Below, piece by piece: positions 25,930 to 33,939 of a stretch of 64,000 nucleotides of DNA; the stretch's first letter is position 1; the number at the start of each line of letters is the position of its first letter. The DNA comes from Sulfidibacter corallicola (GTDB lineage Bacteria; Acidobacteriota; Holophagae; Acanthopleuribacterales; Acanthopleuribacteraceae): assembly GCF_017498545.1 (NCBI RefSeq), contig NZ_CP071793.1, forward strand, positions 3,658,001-3,722,000. The letters are read 5' to 3'. Position numbers and translations under genes: made by a program. The notes under the pieces are model-generated. The model made no database searches. It saw only the letters and a program-made list of their open reading frames with translations, and was not told where the DNA came from.

Positions 25930-27606
25930 ATGCTTCGAAAAAAAGACACCGATCACATCCTGATGCACATGCTCCGATCTCAAAAGGGCACGAGCGACCT
26001 GAACTTCACGCCCGGCAAACCGCTGCAGGTAGAGTCCAGCGGGGCGCTGACCAAGGTAGTCACGAACCCGCCGATCGACATCCTGACGCCTTACCAGACC
26101 GAGATGCTGGCCATTTCGGTGCTGGGCATGGACAGGGGCAATTTCGAGGCCCTGGCCCGTGCCGGCTCGGCCGATTGCGCCTACGAGGTCCCCGGCGAAT
26201 GTCGCTTCCGCGTCAACGTCTTTCAGACGAAGCGGCAGCTCAGCCTGGTCCTGCGCAAGTTGGAGACCAAGATCCTGACCCTCGACGACCTGGGCATCCC
26301 CGCCATTTTCAAAGACATGGCCGCGGAGAAAAACGGATTGATCCTCGTGACCGGCGCCACCGGCAGCGGAAAGTCGACCACCCTGGCCGCGGTTCTCAAC
26401 GAGATGAACGAGACCCGACCGATCCACATTCTCACGATCGAAGACCCCATCGAATACGTGCACCCGCATAAGAAGGCCACCTTCAACCAGCGTGAGCTGG
26501 GTACGGATTTCGACACCTTTCATTCCAGCCTGCGCGCCGCCCTGCGCCAGGCCCCCAAGGTCGTCCTGATCGGCGAGATGCGCGATCGCGAAACGGTCGA
26601 CATCGGCCTGGCCGCGGCCAGTACCGGCCACCTGGTCCTTTCCACACTGCACTCGATCGACTGTGGCCAAACGATCAGCCGCATCGTCGGCATGTTCGAC
26701 AAGGAAGAGGAGAATACGATTCGCGCCCGCTTGGCCGAGTGCCTGCGCTACGTGGTCAACCAACGCCTACTCCCGAAGAAAGGCGGCGGCCGCGTGGCTT
26801 CCCAGGAAATCATGGGCACGACCTTGCGGGTATTGGACCTGGTCGTCAACGGCGAGAGCGAGCAGAAAACCTTCTACGAGGTCATCGGTGCCAGCCGGAA
26901 CCGCGGATGGCAGACCCACGACCAGGCGATCGCCGACCTGTACGCCGCCGACAAGCTCACCGAGGAAACGGCCCTGGCCTATTGCTCGAACCGACCGGTG
27001 CTGGCACGGATGATCGATCGCATGAAACAGGAAAAGGGCATCGAAGACAAAGACGCACTGGTCCTGAACCTGGACACGAGTGCCAAGGAAGTCAGCAACC
27101 TGATCAAGAAGGAGTGGCCCGGCTCGGGCAACGATTTCCCGATTCGCGAGGAAATCCCGGGTGCCGGTGTCTGGATCATCTACGAACCACGCATCGACGG
27201 CAAATCCGGCCAGGTCACGCTGAGCTTCCCGCTCAAGATCCAAGGCCAGGTCAAAGGCGTGCCGGCCATCAATCCCAAAGGGGAAATCATCATGACCGGC
27301 ACCACCCAAGGCGGCGAATCCCCGCGCGTGACCTACAAGACGGGCCCCGTGCAAAACGTGATGGTCGCCGACACCCAAATGCCGGACTCGGTTCGCGACA
27401 TGGTGCGCCCCTTCTTCCCGGATCAATTCGAGATGCCCAACATGAAATTCACCCAACGGAAGGTGGAAGCGCTGCAGCGCATTGCCGAACAAGGCAAGTT
27501 CCAACACGTCCATCCGCTCCAGCAAATCGCCGAAAAGGCCGCTGATTCCAAGGAAATCGAGGCCATCGAGGCCACCATCAAAGCGATTAAAGAGAAAAAC
27601 CAATGA
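25930..27606 (+). CDS. PilT/PilU-like ATPase with C-terminal extension
   Basis: 558 residues. The first ~375 are a PilT-family ATPase: a degenerate N-terminal domain (GTSDLNFTPGKPLQVESSG), Walker A GATGSGKST (142-150), Asp box (LTIEDPIEYVH), Walker B (VVLIGEMRDRETVD) and His box (TGHLVLSTLH). PilU is the accessory retraction ATPase that usually follows pilT, and this order fits. The remaining ~180 residues are not standard: a mixed strand region (GAGVWIIYEPRID, VTLSFPLKI) and a charged helical tail ending IEATIKAIKEKNQ. GGGAG lies 7 nt before the ATG. Its stop overlaps the next start (ATGA), implying coupled expression. The tail may dock partners or the next protein. Confidence 0.88.
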   Translation: MLRKKDTDHILMHMLRSQKGTSDLNFTPGKPLQVESSGALTKVVTNPPIDILTPYQTEMLAISVLGMDRGNFEALARAGSADCAYEVPGECRFRVNVFQTKRQLSLVLRKLETKILTLDDLGIPAIFKDMAAEKNGLILVTGATGSGKSTTLAAVLNEMNETRPIHILTIEDPIEYVHPHKKATFNQRELGTDFDTFHSSLRAALRQAPKVVLIGEMRDRETVDIGLAAASTGHLVLSTLHSIDCGQTISRIVGMFDKEEENTIRARLAECLRYVVNQRLLPKKGGGRVASQEIMGTTLRVLDLVVNGESEQKTFYEVIGASRNRGWQTHDQAIADLYAADKLTEETALAYCSNRPVLARMIDRMKQEKGIEDKDALVLNLDTSAKEVSNLIKKEWPGSGNDFPIREEIPGAGVWIIYEPRIDGKSGQVTLSFPLKIQGQVKGVPAINPKGEIIMTGTTQGGESPRVTYKTGPVQNVMVADTQMPDSVRDMVRPFFPDQFEMPNMKFTQRKVEALQRIAEQGKFQHVHPLQQIAEKAADSKEIEAIEATIKAIKEKNQ

Positions 27607-28487
27607 AAGATTTGCAGTCCTTGGTCAAGCATCCCTCGGTTCAGGGTGGCACCGGCCTGCTGCTGGTCACCGGGCAGCCGGTCCTGCTGGTGAACGGCGC
27701 CCAGAAAAAACCCTTGGGTCAAGCCCTCGCCAACAACCAGATCATGAACTGGCTCAAAGCCTCCCTGCCGGTCGAAGTCATGGGCCAATTCCAATGGGGC
27801 AAGGAAGTCCAGCTCAACCTGGATGTGGACGGCGCCCCATTCCCGATGCACGTCAGTCTGCGACCCGACCGTACCTTCCAAATCCAGATCCAACTGCAGA
27901 CGACACCCACGGGCGAGGTACCCGCGGCGGCACCGCCAGCCGAACCTGCGGTCGAGGCCCCTCCGGCACCGCCCGAAGCGCCACCGACGACCGAGGAACC
28001 CCGACCCGAACTCAGCGCGGACGAGGCCGAACGCCTGGATGAGGAAGTCGAGGCCCTGGCACGAGGCGAGAACCTGAGCCTGATCGTCGCGGCCGAAGCG
28101 GGTCAGGTTGCGACCCTACAAAACCTGGCCACGGAGTTGGGTTACGAACCGCGATCGTCCACCATGGCTGCGGCGGTCTTGGAAGTGCTCAAATACACCG
28201 CCTACCCGCTGATTCTCCTGGCACCGGGCAACGAGTACCGCACCGATCCGGTGTTCCGCATGCTGGAAACCATGAACATGACCACCCGCCGCAAGCAGTT
28301 CGTGGTGCTGATCGCGCCAGGCCTGAAAACCGGCGACGTCATGCTGGCCTTCAGCCTGAGCGTCAACCTGGTGATCGACGAGACGGATCTGACCGAAGCC
28401 GGCCAACACATCCTGAAAGGGTTGAAGGCTTGGCAACGCTACGTGGCAAATCTGCACGAAGCATTGGAAAACGAGGGTAAGTTCTAG
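27603..28487 (+). CDS. PilT N-domain-like protein with pseudo-receiver tail
   Basis: 294 residues, start overlapping the previous stop as ATGA. The first ~100 residues (VQGGTGLLLVTGQPVLLVNG) look like the N-terminal PAS-like domain of PilT without any ATPase. Next is a Pro/Glu/Ala linker (about 100-140). The C-terminal ~135 residues alternate strands and helices (LSLIVAAEAG, YPLILLAPG, FVVLIAPG) in a CheY-like order, but without the phosphoacceptor Asp, so it is a pseudo-receiver if that fold is right. It could regulate the neighbouring retraction ATPases by occupying their interfaces. No named family is recognised; the fold assignments are inferences from pattern. Confidence 0.65.
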   Translation: MKDLQSLVKHPSVQGGTGLLLVTGQPVLLVNGAQKKPLGQALANNQIMNWLKASLPVEVMGQFQWGKEVQLNLDVDGAPFPMHVSLRPDRTFQIQIQLQTTPTGEVPAAAPPAEPAVEAPPAPPEAPPTTEEPRPELSADEAERLDEEVEALARGENLSLIVAAEAGQVATLQNLATELGYEPRSSTMAAAVLEVLKYTAYPLILLAPGNEYRTDPVFRMLETMNMTTRRKQFVVLIAPGLKTGDVMLAFSLSVNLVIDETDLTEAGQHILKGLKAWQRYVANLHEALENEGKF

Positions 28488-28545
28488 CAGCGCAACCCCA
28501 TCGGGCCCGCACCCGGGCAACCACCACAGGGATGAGGAAGGCCAC

Positions 28546-29991
28546 ATGTTCGAATCCAGTAAATCGCGCAAGGAATTTCTACAGGCCATCCTGGCCGGGA
28601 GAATCAATGCCCAACTGCTGCAGAAAGCGATGGGGTCCTATCAATCCTTCGCCGATGCGGACCTGGCCGACGTCCTACCGCTGGTCACCCATCCCCAGGC
28701 GAAAAAGTTTGGTGCGGCGCTGGTCAGCGTCAATCGAGACCCGCAAAAACTGTCCCGGCTGATGGATCTCTTCACGCGTGAACGCCGGCCGGAAGCGGAG
28801 AGCGACATCCTCGCGGCGATCGCGGTCTGCAAGGCCGGGGACACCCGATCCCTGGTCGCCAAAATGACGAACGATAAAAACGTGGACGTTCGCAAGAAGG
28901 CGTTGAAACTTCTGATCCGCCTGGAAGATTGGGCGCGCCAACGCGACCTGGTGGGCTCGCTCCTGCTCGATCCCAATCCCAGTATCAGCGAGGCCATGAT
29001 CCGCCAGCTCGTATCGCAAGAAGCGACGGCGCCCTATGCGGCCGCCCTTCGTCAGTTGGCGCTGCACGACCAGGAATCGATTCGGGACGCGAGTCTCAAG
29101 GCCCTGATCAAGCACAAGAACCCCAAGAACATCGAAGTCTTCCTCCAAGCACTCGCCCACAGCCAGGGCGAGGTGAAACAGCAACTGGAAGCCGCCATTT
29201 CGGGATTCATTTCCGACGACCCTTCGGCGACCGGCCAGCAGATTATCGGTGCCCTGACCGACCCCGACGACAAGGTCGTGGAAACGGCGTTGCGGCTCTA
29301 TCTGACCCTGCCCAATCAAGCCGAAGCGTTTCGAAATTTGTTGTCGTTCACCGATTCGGTAACGGCCTTCATGCGCGACGAAGTCTTTAAAAGGTTGATC
29401 CCACATCAAGACTATATCGTGCCGCTGGTCTTGGACCTGTGCCGACTGGAACAGAACCCGGCGCTCAAGCTGCAAGCATTGAACCTGGCCAAAGTATTGA
29501 AAAACAACAAGCTCGCCCCATTGTTCCTGCACGAGTTGAAGAACCCGGACTGGATGGTCCGCTACAGTGCCATGCAGGTGCTGGCGGCGATGCGGTCACC
29601 CCAGGCCCTGCCCATCCTGGTGGAGTTCCTCAACGATTCGGATTCCTCGATGGCGGCGATCCAGGCACTCGACCAGTATCGGGACATGCGTCTGGCCAAG
29701 CCCTTTTTCCAAAAGCTATCCGCTCCGGATGCCAATGAATCGGAGCAGATCGAACTGCTCAAAGCGCTGCGCAACCTGGGCGATCAGCGCTTCCTCCCCC
29801 ACCTCGCCAAATTCCTCGAGGGCCCCCTCATGAAGGGCAAAGCCCGCAAATTGTGCGCGGAAGTGATCATCGCGATTTGCGACGAAAAGAACGTTCAAGT
29901 TCCCGAGTCCGTGCGGAAGCTGCACGAATCCCTCTCGGAAAAGACGCTGGAAGACCTGCCGGATTTGGGGCTGAAACTTTCCGACGGTTAA
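28546..29991 (+). CDS. HEAT-repeat protein of the pilT operon
   Basis: 481 residues made of paired helices typical of HEAT-like repeats (examples: NVDVRKKALKLLIRL, PDDKVVETALRLYLTLP, DWMVRYSAMQVLAAMRSPQA), spanning almost the whole chain. No catalytic motif, signal peptide or TM segment is seen, so it is a cytosolic scaffold. It lies 58 nt after the previous gene with no terminator between, so it probably belongs to the pilT transcript. HEAT proteins usually hold complexes together; a role in assembling or placing the pilus motor is an inference. Confidence 0.82.
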   Translation: MFESSKSRKEFLQAILAGRINAQLLQKAMGSYQSFADADLADVLPLVTHPQAKKFGAALVSVNRDPQKLSRLMDLFTRERRPEAESDILAAIAVCKAGDTRSLVAKMTNDKNVDVRKKALKLLIRLEDWARQRDLVGSLLLDPNPSISEAMIRQLVSQEATAPYAAALRQLALHDQESIRDASLKALIKHKNPKNIEVFLQALAHSQGEVKQQLEAAISGFISDDPSATGQQIIGALTDPDDKVVETALRLYLTLPNQAEAFRNLLSFTDSVTAFMRDEVFKRLIPHQDYIVPLVLDLCRLEQNPALKLQALNLAKVLKNNKLAPLFLHELKNPDWMVRYSAMQVLAAMRSPQALPILVEFLNDSDSSMAAIQALDQYRDMRLAKPFFQKLSAPDANESEQIELLKALRNLGDQRFLPHLAKFLEGPLMKGKARKLCAEVIIAICDEKNVQVPESVRKLHESLSEKTLEDLPDLGLKLSDG

Positions 29992-30316
29992 GCGGAGAAC
30001 GCGCCGACACCCCATCTCCGGATCGAAGATCGACCGATCCCGAGCTGTCTCAAAAATGCTCCAGCCCATGGAGATAGAAGAGATACGCACGGCACCAACA
30101 GGGAAGCAACCTGTGACAATTTCGCCCGGATGTGTTTATATCTGTGGCAGGGCCCCAACGGCGGCTGCCGCGCCGCTGTCTGAATCCTCACCGCCGATGC
30201 CCGTGTCAGGCACTCAGGCGACGATCCCTTCATTTTGATGAGCGCGCCTTCGAACCGAGCCGCCACCCCGTGGATTCAGGGATTACCATCAGACGCCCGC
30301 CCAGGAGGACGTGTCC
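29992..30316. other. Intergenic region before the SAM hydroxide adenosyltransferase gene
   Basis: No gene is seen in ~325 nt. GTGACA (30113-30118) followed after 18 nt by TATATC (30137-30142) is a weak promoter candidate for the next gene. Confidence 0.35.
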
Positions 30317-31117
30317 ATGCTTACCAGCCAGCCGGTCATCACCCTGACTACCGACTTCGGCGGACGAGACGGATTTGTCGGCGCCATGAAAGGCGTCATC
30401 CTTTCGATCAATCCCGACGCCCGAATCGTCGACCTCAGTCACGGGATCCCGCGTCAAGACGTGTTCGCCGGCGCCATGGTCATGCGCAATGCCTGTCCTT
30501 ACTATCCTCCGGGCACCGTGCACGTGGTGGTGGTAGACCCCGGCGTGGGCAGTGACCGCCGCGCCATCGTGGCCGAAACCACGGATGCCTACTACGTGTT
30601 GCCGGACAACGGTTTGATTACGCTCGTCGATCAACTCACACCGGTGCGGGCCGCCTATTCGATCGAGAATATGGGTTTCTGCCTTCCCGAAATCAGCCGC
30701 ACGTTTCACGGTCGCGATATCTTCGCACCGGTCGCGGCCCACCTCTCGCGTGGTCTGTCCCCCGAACAGGTGGGCCCGCCGCTGGAATCCTTCGCGGAAC
30801 TGGATCTGCCCACGCCCAGCGTGTCCCACAACCTGGTGCGGGGGTCGATCGTGTATGCGGACGTCTACGGCAACCTGTTCACCAACATCGGACCGGCCCA
30901 AATCTCGCCGCATTCGAAAAGTTGGCGACTGGAGCTCAACGGCAAATCGGTGACGGGCTTCTGCGAATACTATTCCTCGGTCAAAGAAAAGTTGCCGCTG
31001 ATGATTTTCGGCAGCAGCGGGTTCCTGGAAATCGCGGTGAACGGCGGAAACGCCCTGGAATACTTCGGCGCCAACGTCGGCGACACCTTCAGTCTGCAAC
31101 ATATCGACAAATCCTGA
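30317..31117 (+). CDS. SAM hydroxide adenosyltransferase (DUF62 family)
   Basis: About 266 residues. DUF62 enzymes split S-adenosylmethionine with water/hydroxide to adenosine and methionine; they are relatives of fluorinases and chlorinases. Family marks: LTTDFGGRDGFVGAMKG at the N-terminus, DLSHGIPRQDV, VVVDPGVGS with RRAI, the LPDNGLITLV region, FHGRDIFAPVAAHL, and C-terminal YADVYGNLFTNI. The start was chosen at ATG 30317, 8 nt after AGGAGG; a GTG two codons earlier is closer. It appears to be a single-gene unit. The physiological role in most bacteria is unsettled (SAM or methionine balance). Confidence 0.92.
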   Translation: MLTSQPVITLTTDFGGRDGFVGAMKGVILSINPDARIVDLSHGIPRQDVFAGAMVMRNACPYYPPGTVHVVVVDPGVGSDRRAIVAETTDAYYVLPDNGLITLVDQLTPVRAAYSIENMGFCLPEISRTFHGRDIFAPVAAHLSRGLSPEQVGPPLESFAELDLPTPSVSHNLVRGSIVYADVYGNLFTNIGPAQISPHSKSWRLELNGKSVTGFCEYYSSVKEKLPLMIFGSSGFLEIAVNGGNALEYFGANVGDTFSLQHIDKS

Positions 31118-31698
31118 ACACAGGGCCTCGGGCAATGGGGCTGCGGGAACGCACAGCGGCAGACTTTTTTAGCGCGACGCCAAACACTTGGGCGAGGCGC
31201 GCAGGCACCGGGTACAACCCGGCAAGGAAACCACAATTCGGTCACAAAACAAGACCGGCCCGAACCGGTCTATCTGGATTTATATTTGCCCGAAACGACC
31301 AAAAAACCGGGGTCGGCGCAAGCGCCAAGCGCTCACATTTTTCTAACATCGGCCAAAATCTCCAGGGATGGCGATCGGGACCCAGGCCAGCAAACTTTGC
31401 CATTGGGGAAACTCCAAAGATGCTTCCTGAAGGCCCGATAGGTAAACAGGAAATCGAAGAAATGTGATTTTCCTAACCACACCAAGGGTTTCCCGTGGCC
31501 CAAGATCCCCTTGGCAGCTCCGCGAAAATTCGCTATACTGGCTCTCGCTTTTTAGATTTATCTCTAATTCATAGATTGCTATTTTTTCCTAAACATCTTG
31601 ATTTTAGTATGGTAACCGGATTGCCGAAGACCCGGTAGGGGATAATGGGTCCATGGTGCGAACTTATCTAAAAATATTCGACAAGAGTGAAATTCCTT
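31118..31698. other. Intergenic region before FAAL gene
   Basis: No gene is seen in ~580 nt. It holds a weak GC hairpin (31252-31271, AGACCGG/CCGGTCT) without a good U-tract and a good promoter at 31511-31539. The last 150 nt are AT-rich. Confidence 0.5.
31511..31539 (+). promoter_or_regulatory. Sigma70-type promoter of the FAAL-KS operon
   Basis: TTGGCA (31511-31516), a 17-nt spacer and TATACT (31534-31539). The predicted start is near 31546, leaving a leader of about 150 nt. Confidence 0.6.
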
Positions 31699-33858
31699 AT
31701 GACCAGCCTCTCCTCTGTTTCTACTTTTCTCGACCTGTTGCGTTGGCGCGCACAGGAAAAACCAGACCACGCAACCTACCTCTATCTTGAAGACGGTGAA
31801 CACCGCGAAGTACCGCTTACCAACCACGAGCTGGACATCAAGGCCCGCGCCATTGCGGCCAAGCTACAATCCCTTGTCAAATCGGGCGACCGCGCGCTGC
31901 TGCTGTTTCCCGCCGGACTTTCCTACCTGACGGCCTTTTACGGCTGTATGTACGCCGGGGTGGTGGCCGTTCCCGCCTATCCCCCCAACCGCGCCTCCCT
32001 ACAAAAGAACCTGCCGCGCCTGATGTCGATCATCGAAGACGCCCAGGCCTCGGTCGTCCTCTGCAACACGGACATCCACGGGATGGCCGCCTCGCTTTTC
32101 GAGAACCAATACGGCGGCGGGCCCCACTTCATTCCCACCGACCAGCTTTCCGACGAATGGGCCTACGACTGGACCGAACCCCACGTCAAGGCCGACGATA
32201 TCGCCTTTCTGCAGTACACCTCCGGCAGCACCGGCCAGCCGAAGGGCGTCATTTTGAACCACCACAACATCCTGGACAATTCCGAACGCATCAGTCGGCG
32301 TTTCGGAATCCATGCGAACTCGGTGGTGGTGTCCTGGCTGCCTCCCTACCACGACATGGGCCTGATCGGCGGCCTGTTGCAGCCCCTCTACAGCGGCATC
32401 CGCGTGATTCTCATGTCGCCGTTCAGCTTTTTACGCAAACCGATGCGTTGGTTGCGAACCATTTCCCAATACGGCGCCACCTGCAGCGGTGGGCCGAACT
32501 TCGCCTATGAGCTGTGCCTGCAGAAAGCCACCGAAAAAGATCTGGCGATGTTGGATCTCTCGAGCTGGGAATCGGCGTTCAACGGCGCGGAGCCGATTTC
32601 CTCCCAGACACTGGACCGTTTCGCCGATGCCTTTTCGATTTGCGGCTTCCAACGCGACGCCTTGTACCCGGTCTACGGCATGGCCGAAGCGACCCTGATG
32701 GTGACGGGCGGCGATCCGGAGGACAGCCACGCGGCCGTGCCTTTCGACGAGGAAAAGTTGGAAGAGCACCGCGCCATTCGCTGCGATCGGGTGAACGGGC
32801 ACCGCACCCTGGTGGGCTGCGGTCACGCCCTCGAAGAGCACGTTCTCGAGGTCGTCGACCCCCAAAGCGAGGCCCCCTGCCCCAACGGCAACATCGGCGA
32901 GATTTGGGTTTCGGGCCCCAGTATCGCGCAGGGTTATTTCAACCAGGAAGCGCTGACCGAACGGGTCTTCGGCGCGGAACTGGGCGCCTACCCGGGCCGC
33001 AAGTTCCTGCGTACCGGCGATCTGGGCTTTCTGTTCGAAGATCAGTTGTACGTGACGGGTCGTCTCAAGGACCTGATCATCATTCGCGGCCGCAACTACT
33101 ACCCGCACGATTTGGAGCGGACGGTGGAGTACTGTCACCCCGCGATTCGGCCCGGCTGTGCGGCGGCTTTTTCCATCGAGGTCGATCGCGAGGAGCAGTT
33201 GGTCCTGGTCCAGGAGATCCAGCGCAAATGCGACCCTGCGGAATTGCCGCGTGTCATCGAACACATTCGCCGCACGATATCGGAACAATTCGAGGTGCGC
33301 ACCTACGCCATCGCCCTGATTCGCCAGGGCACCATTCCCAAAACATCGAGCGGAAAGATTCGGCGTTCCTTCACGCGCCACCTGTTCCTCGAGGACAAGC
33401 TCGAGGTGATCGGCAAGGACGTGCTCCAATCCGACGAGGTGAGCCATGGCTATGCCGAATGCGAAGAACTGGCCGCCAAGCTCCGGGACGAACTCGACCC
33501 GATCGTGCGACGAGCGCAGTTGATCCGCATCGTGACGGAGATCCTGCGCGCCCAACCCGGGCTGGGTAAGGCCAAGATCACCCCACATACGAGCCTCAGC
33601 ACGCTCGGTATCGATTCGGTGATGGCCACGGAAATGGCCAACCAGATCGAGAATTTTTTGAATGTGGATCTTCAGGTCGTGATGCTGTTGGAAGGTCCCA
33701 AAGTAGCGGACATCGCGGAGGAAATCCAAAACCTGAAATGGCCGCCCGATGGGGGTATGATGAACGCACATCAGGATGCTCCCGATCGTTATGCGTCGCT
33801 GTTCGCCCGCAAGGAACGCGGCACGCGACGTCGTTTGAGACAAAGAGCCCTTTCCTGA
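31699..33858 (+). CDS. Fatty acyl-AMP ligase fused to an acyl carrier domain
   Basis: 719 residues. FAALs activate fatty acids with ATP and load the acyl group onto a carrier's phosphopantetheine arm to prime lipid or polyketide synthesis. Adenylation motifs: LQYTSGSTGQPKGVIL (about 170-185), WLPPYHDMGLIGG (typical of FAALs), YPVYGMAEATLMV, FLRTGDLGF, GRLKDLIIIRGRNYYPHDLE, and PKTSSGKIRR near the C-end of the ligase. The last ~110 residues form an ACP with LGIDSVMATEM, Ser near residue 639 being the attachment site. The start was taken as ATG 31699; a GTG four codons earlier is possible. 81 nt separate it from the KS-like gene, so the two probably form an operon. Confidence 0.93.
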   Translation: MTSLSSVSTFLDLLRWRAQEKPDHATYLYLEDGEHREVPLTNHELDIKARAIAAKLQSLVKSGDRALLLFPAGLSYLTAFYGCMYAGVVAVPAYPPNRASLQKNLPRLMSIIEDAQASVVLCNTDIHGMAASLFENQYGGGPHFIPTDQLSDEWAYDWTEPHVKADDIAFLQYTSGSTGQPKGVILNHHNILDNSERISRRFGIHANSVVVSWLPPYHDMGLIGGLLQPLYSGIRVILMSPFSFLRKPMRWLRTISQYGATCSGGPNFAYELCLQKATEKDLAMLDLSSWESAFNGAEPISSQTLDRFADAFSICGFQRDALYPVYGMAEATLMVTGGDPEDSHAAVPFDEEKLEEHRAIRCDRVNGHRTLVGCGHALEEHVLEVVDPQSEAPCPNGNIGEIWVSGPSIAQGYFNQEALTERVFGAELGAYPGRKFLRTGDLGFLFEDQLYVTGRLKDLIIIRGRNYYPHDLERTVEYCHPAIRPGCAAAFSIEVDREEQLVLVQEIQRKCDPAELPRVIEHIRRTISEQFEVRTYAIALIRQGTIPKTSSGKIRRSFTRHLFLEDKLEVIGKDVLQSDEVSHGYAECEELAAKLRDELDPIVRRAQLIRIVTEILRAQPGLGKAKITPHTSLSTLGIDSVMATEMANQIENFLNVDLQVVMLLEGPKVADIAEEIQNLKWPPDGGMMNAHQDAPDRYASLFARKERGTRRRLRQRALS

Positions 33859-33939
33859 GCTCGACCTCGCGGGTCGCCTTCCGAAGCGCGTCCCGCCATT
33901 CATTCTCTCCTCAACATTCATCCAATTCCGGAGGCCGGC

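Noticed and set aside
31252..31271. Hairpin after the SAM hydroxide adenosyltransferase gene
   Set aside because: Seven-bp stem is fine, but no U-tract follows on the plus strand, so it is not called a terminator.
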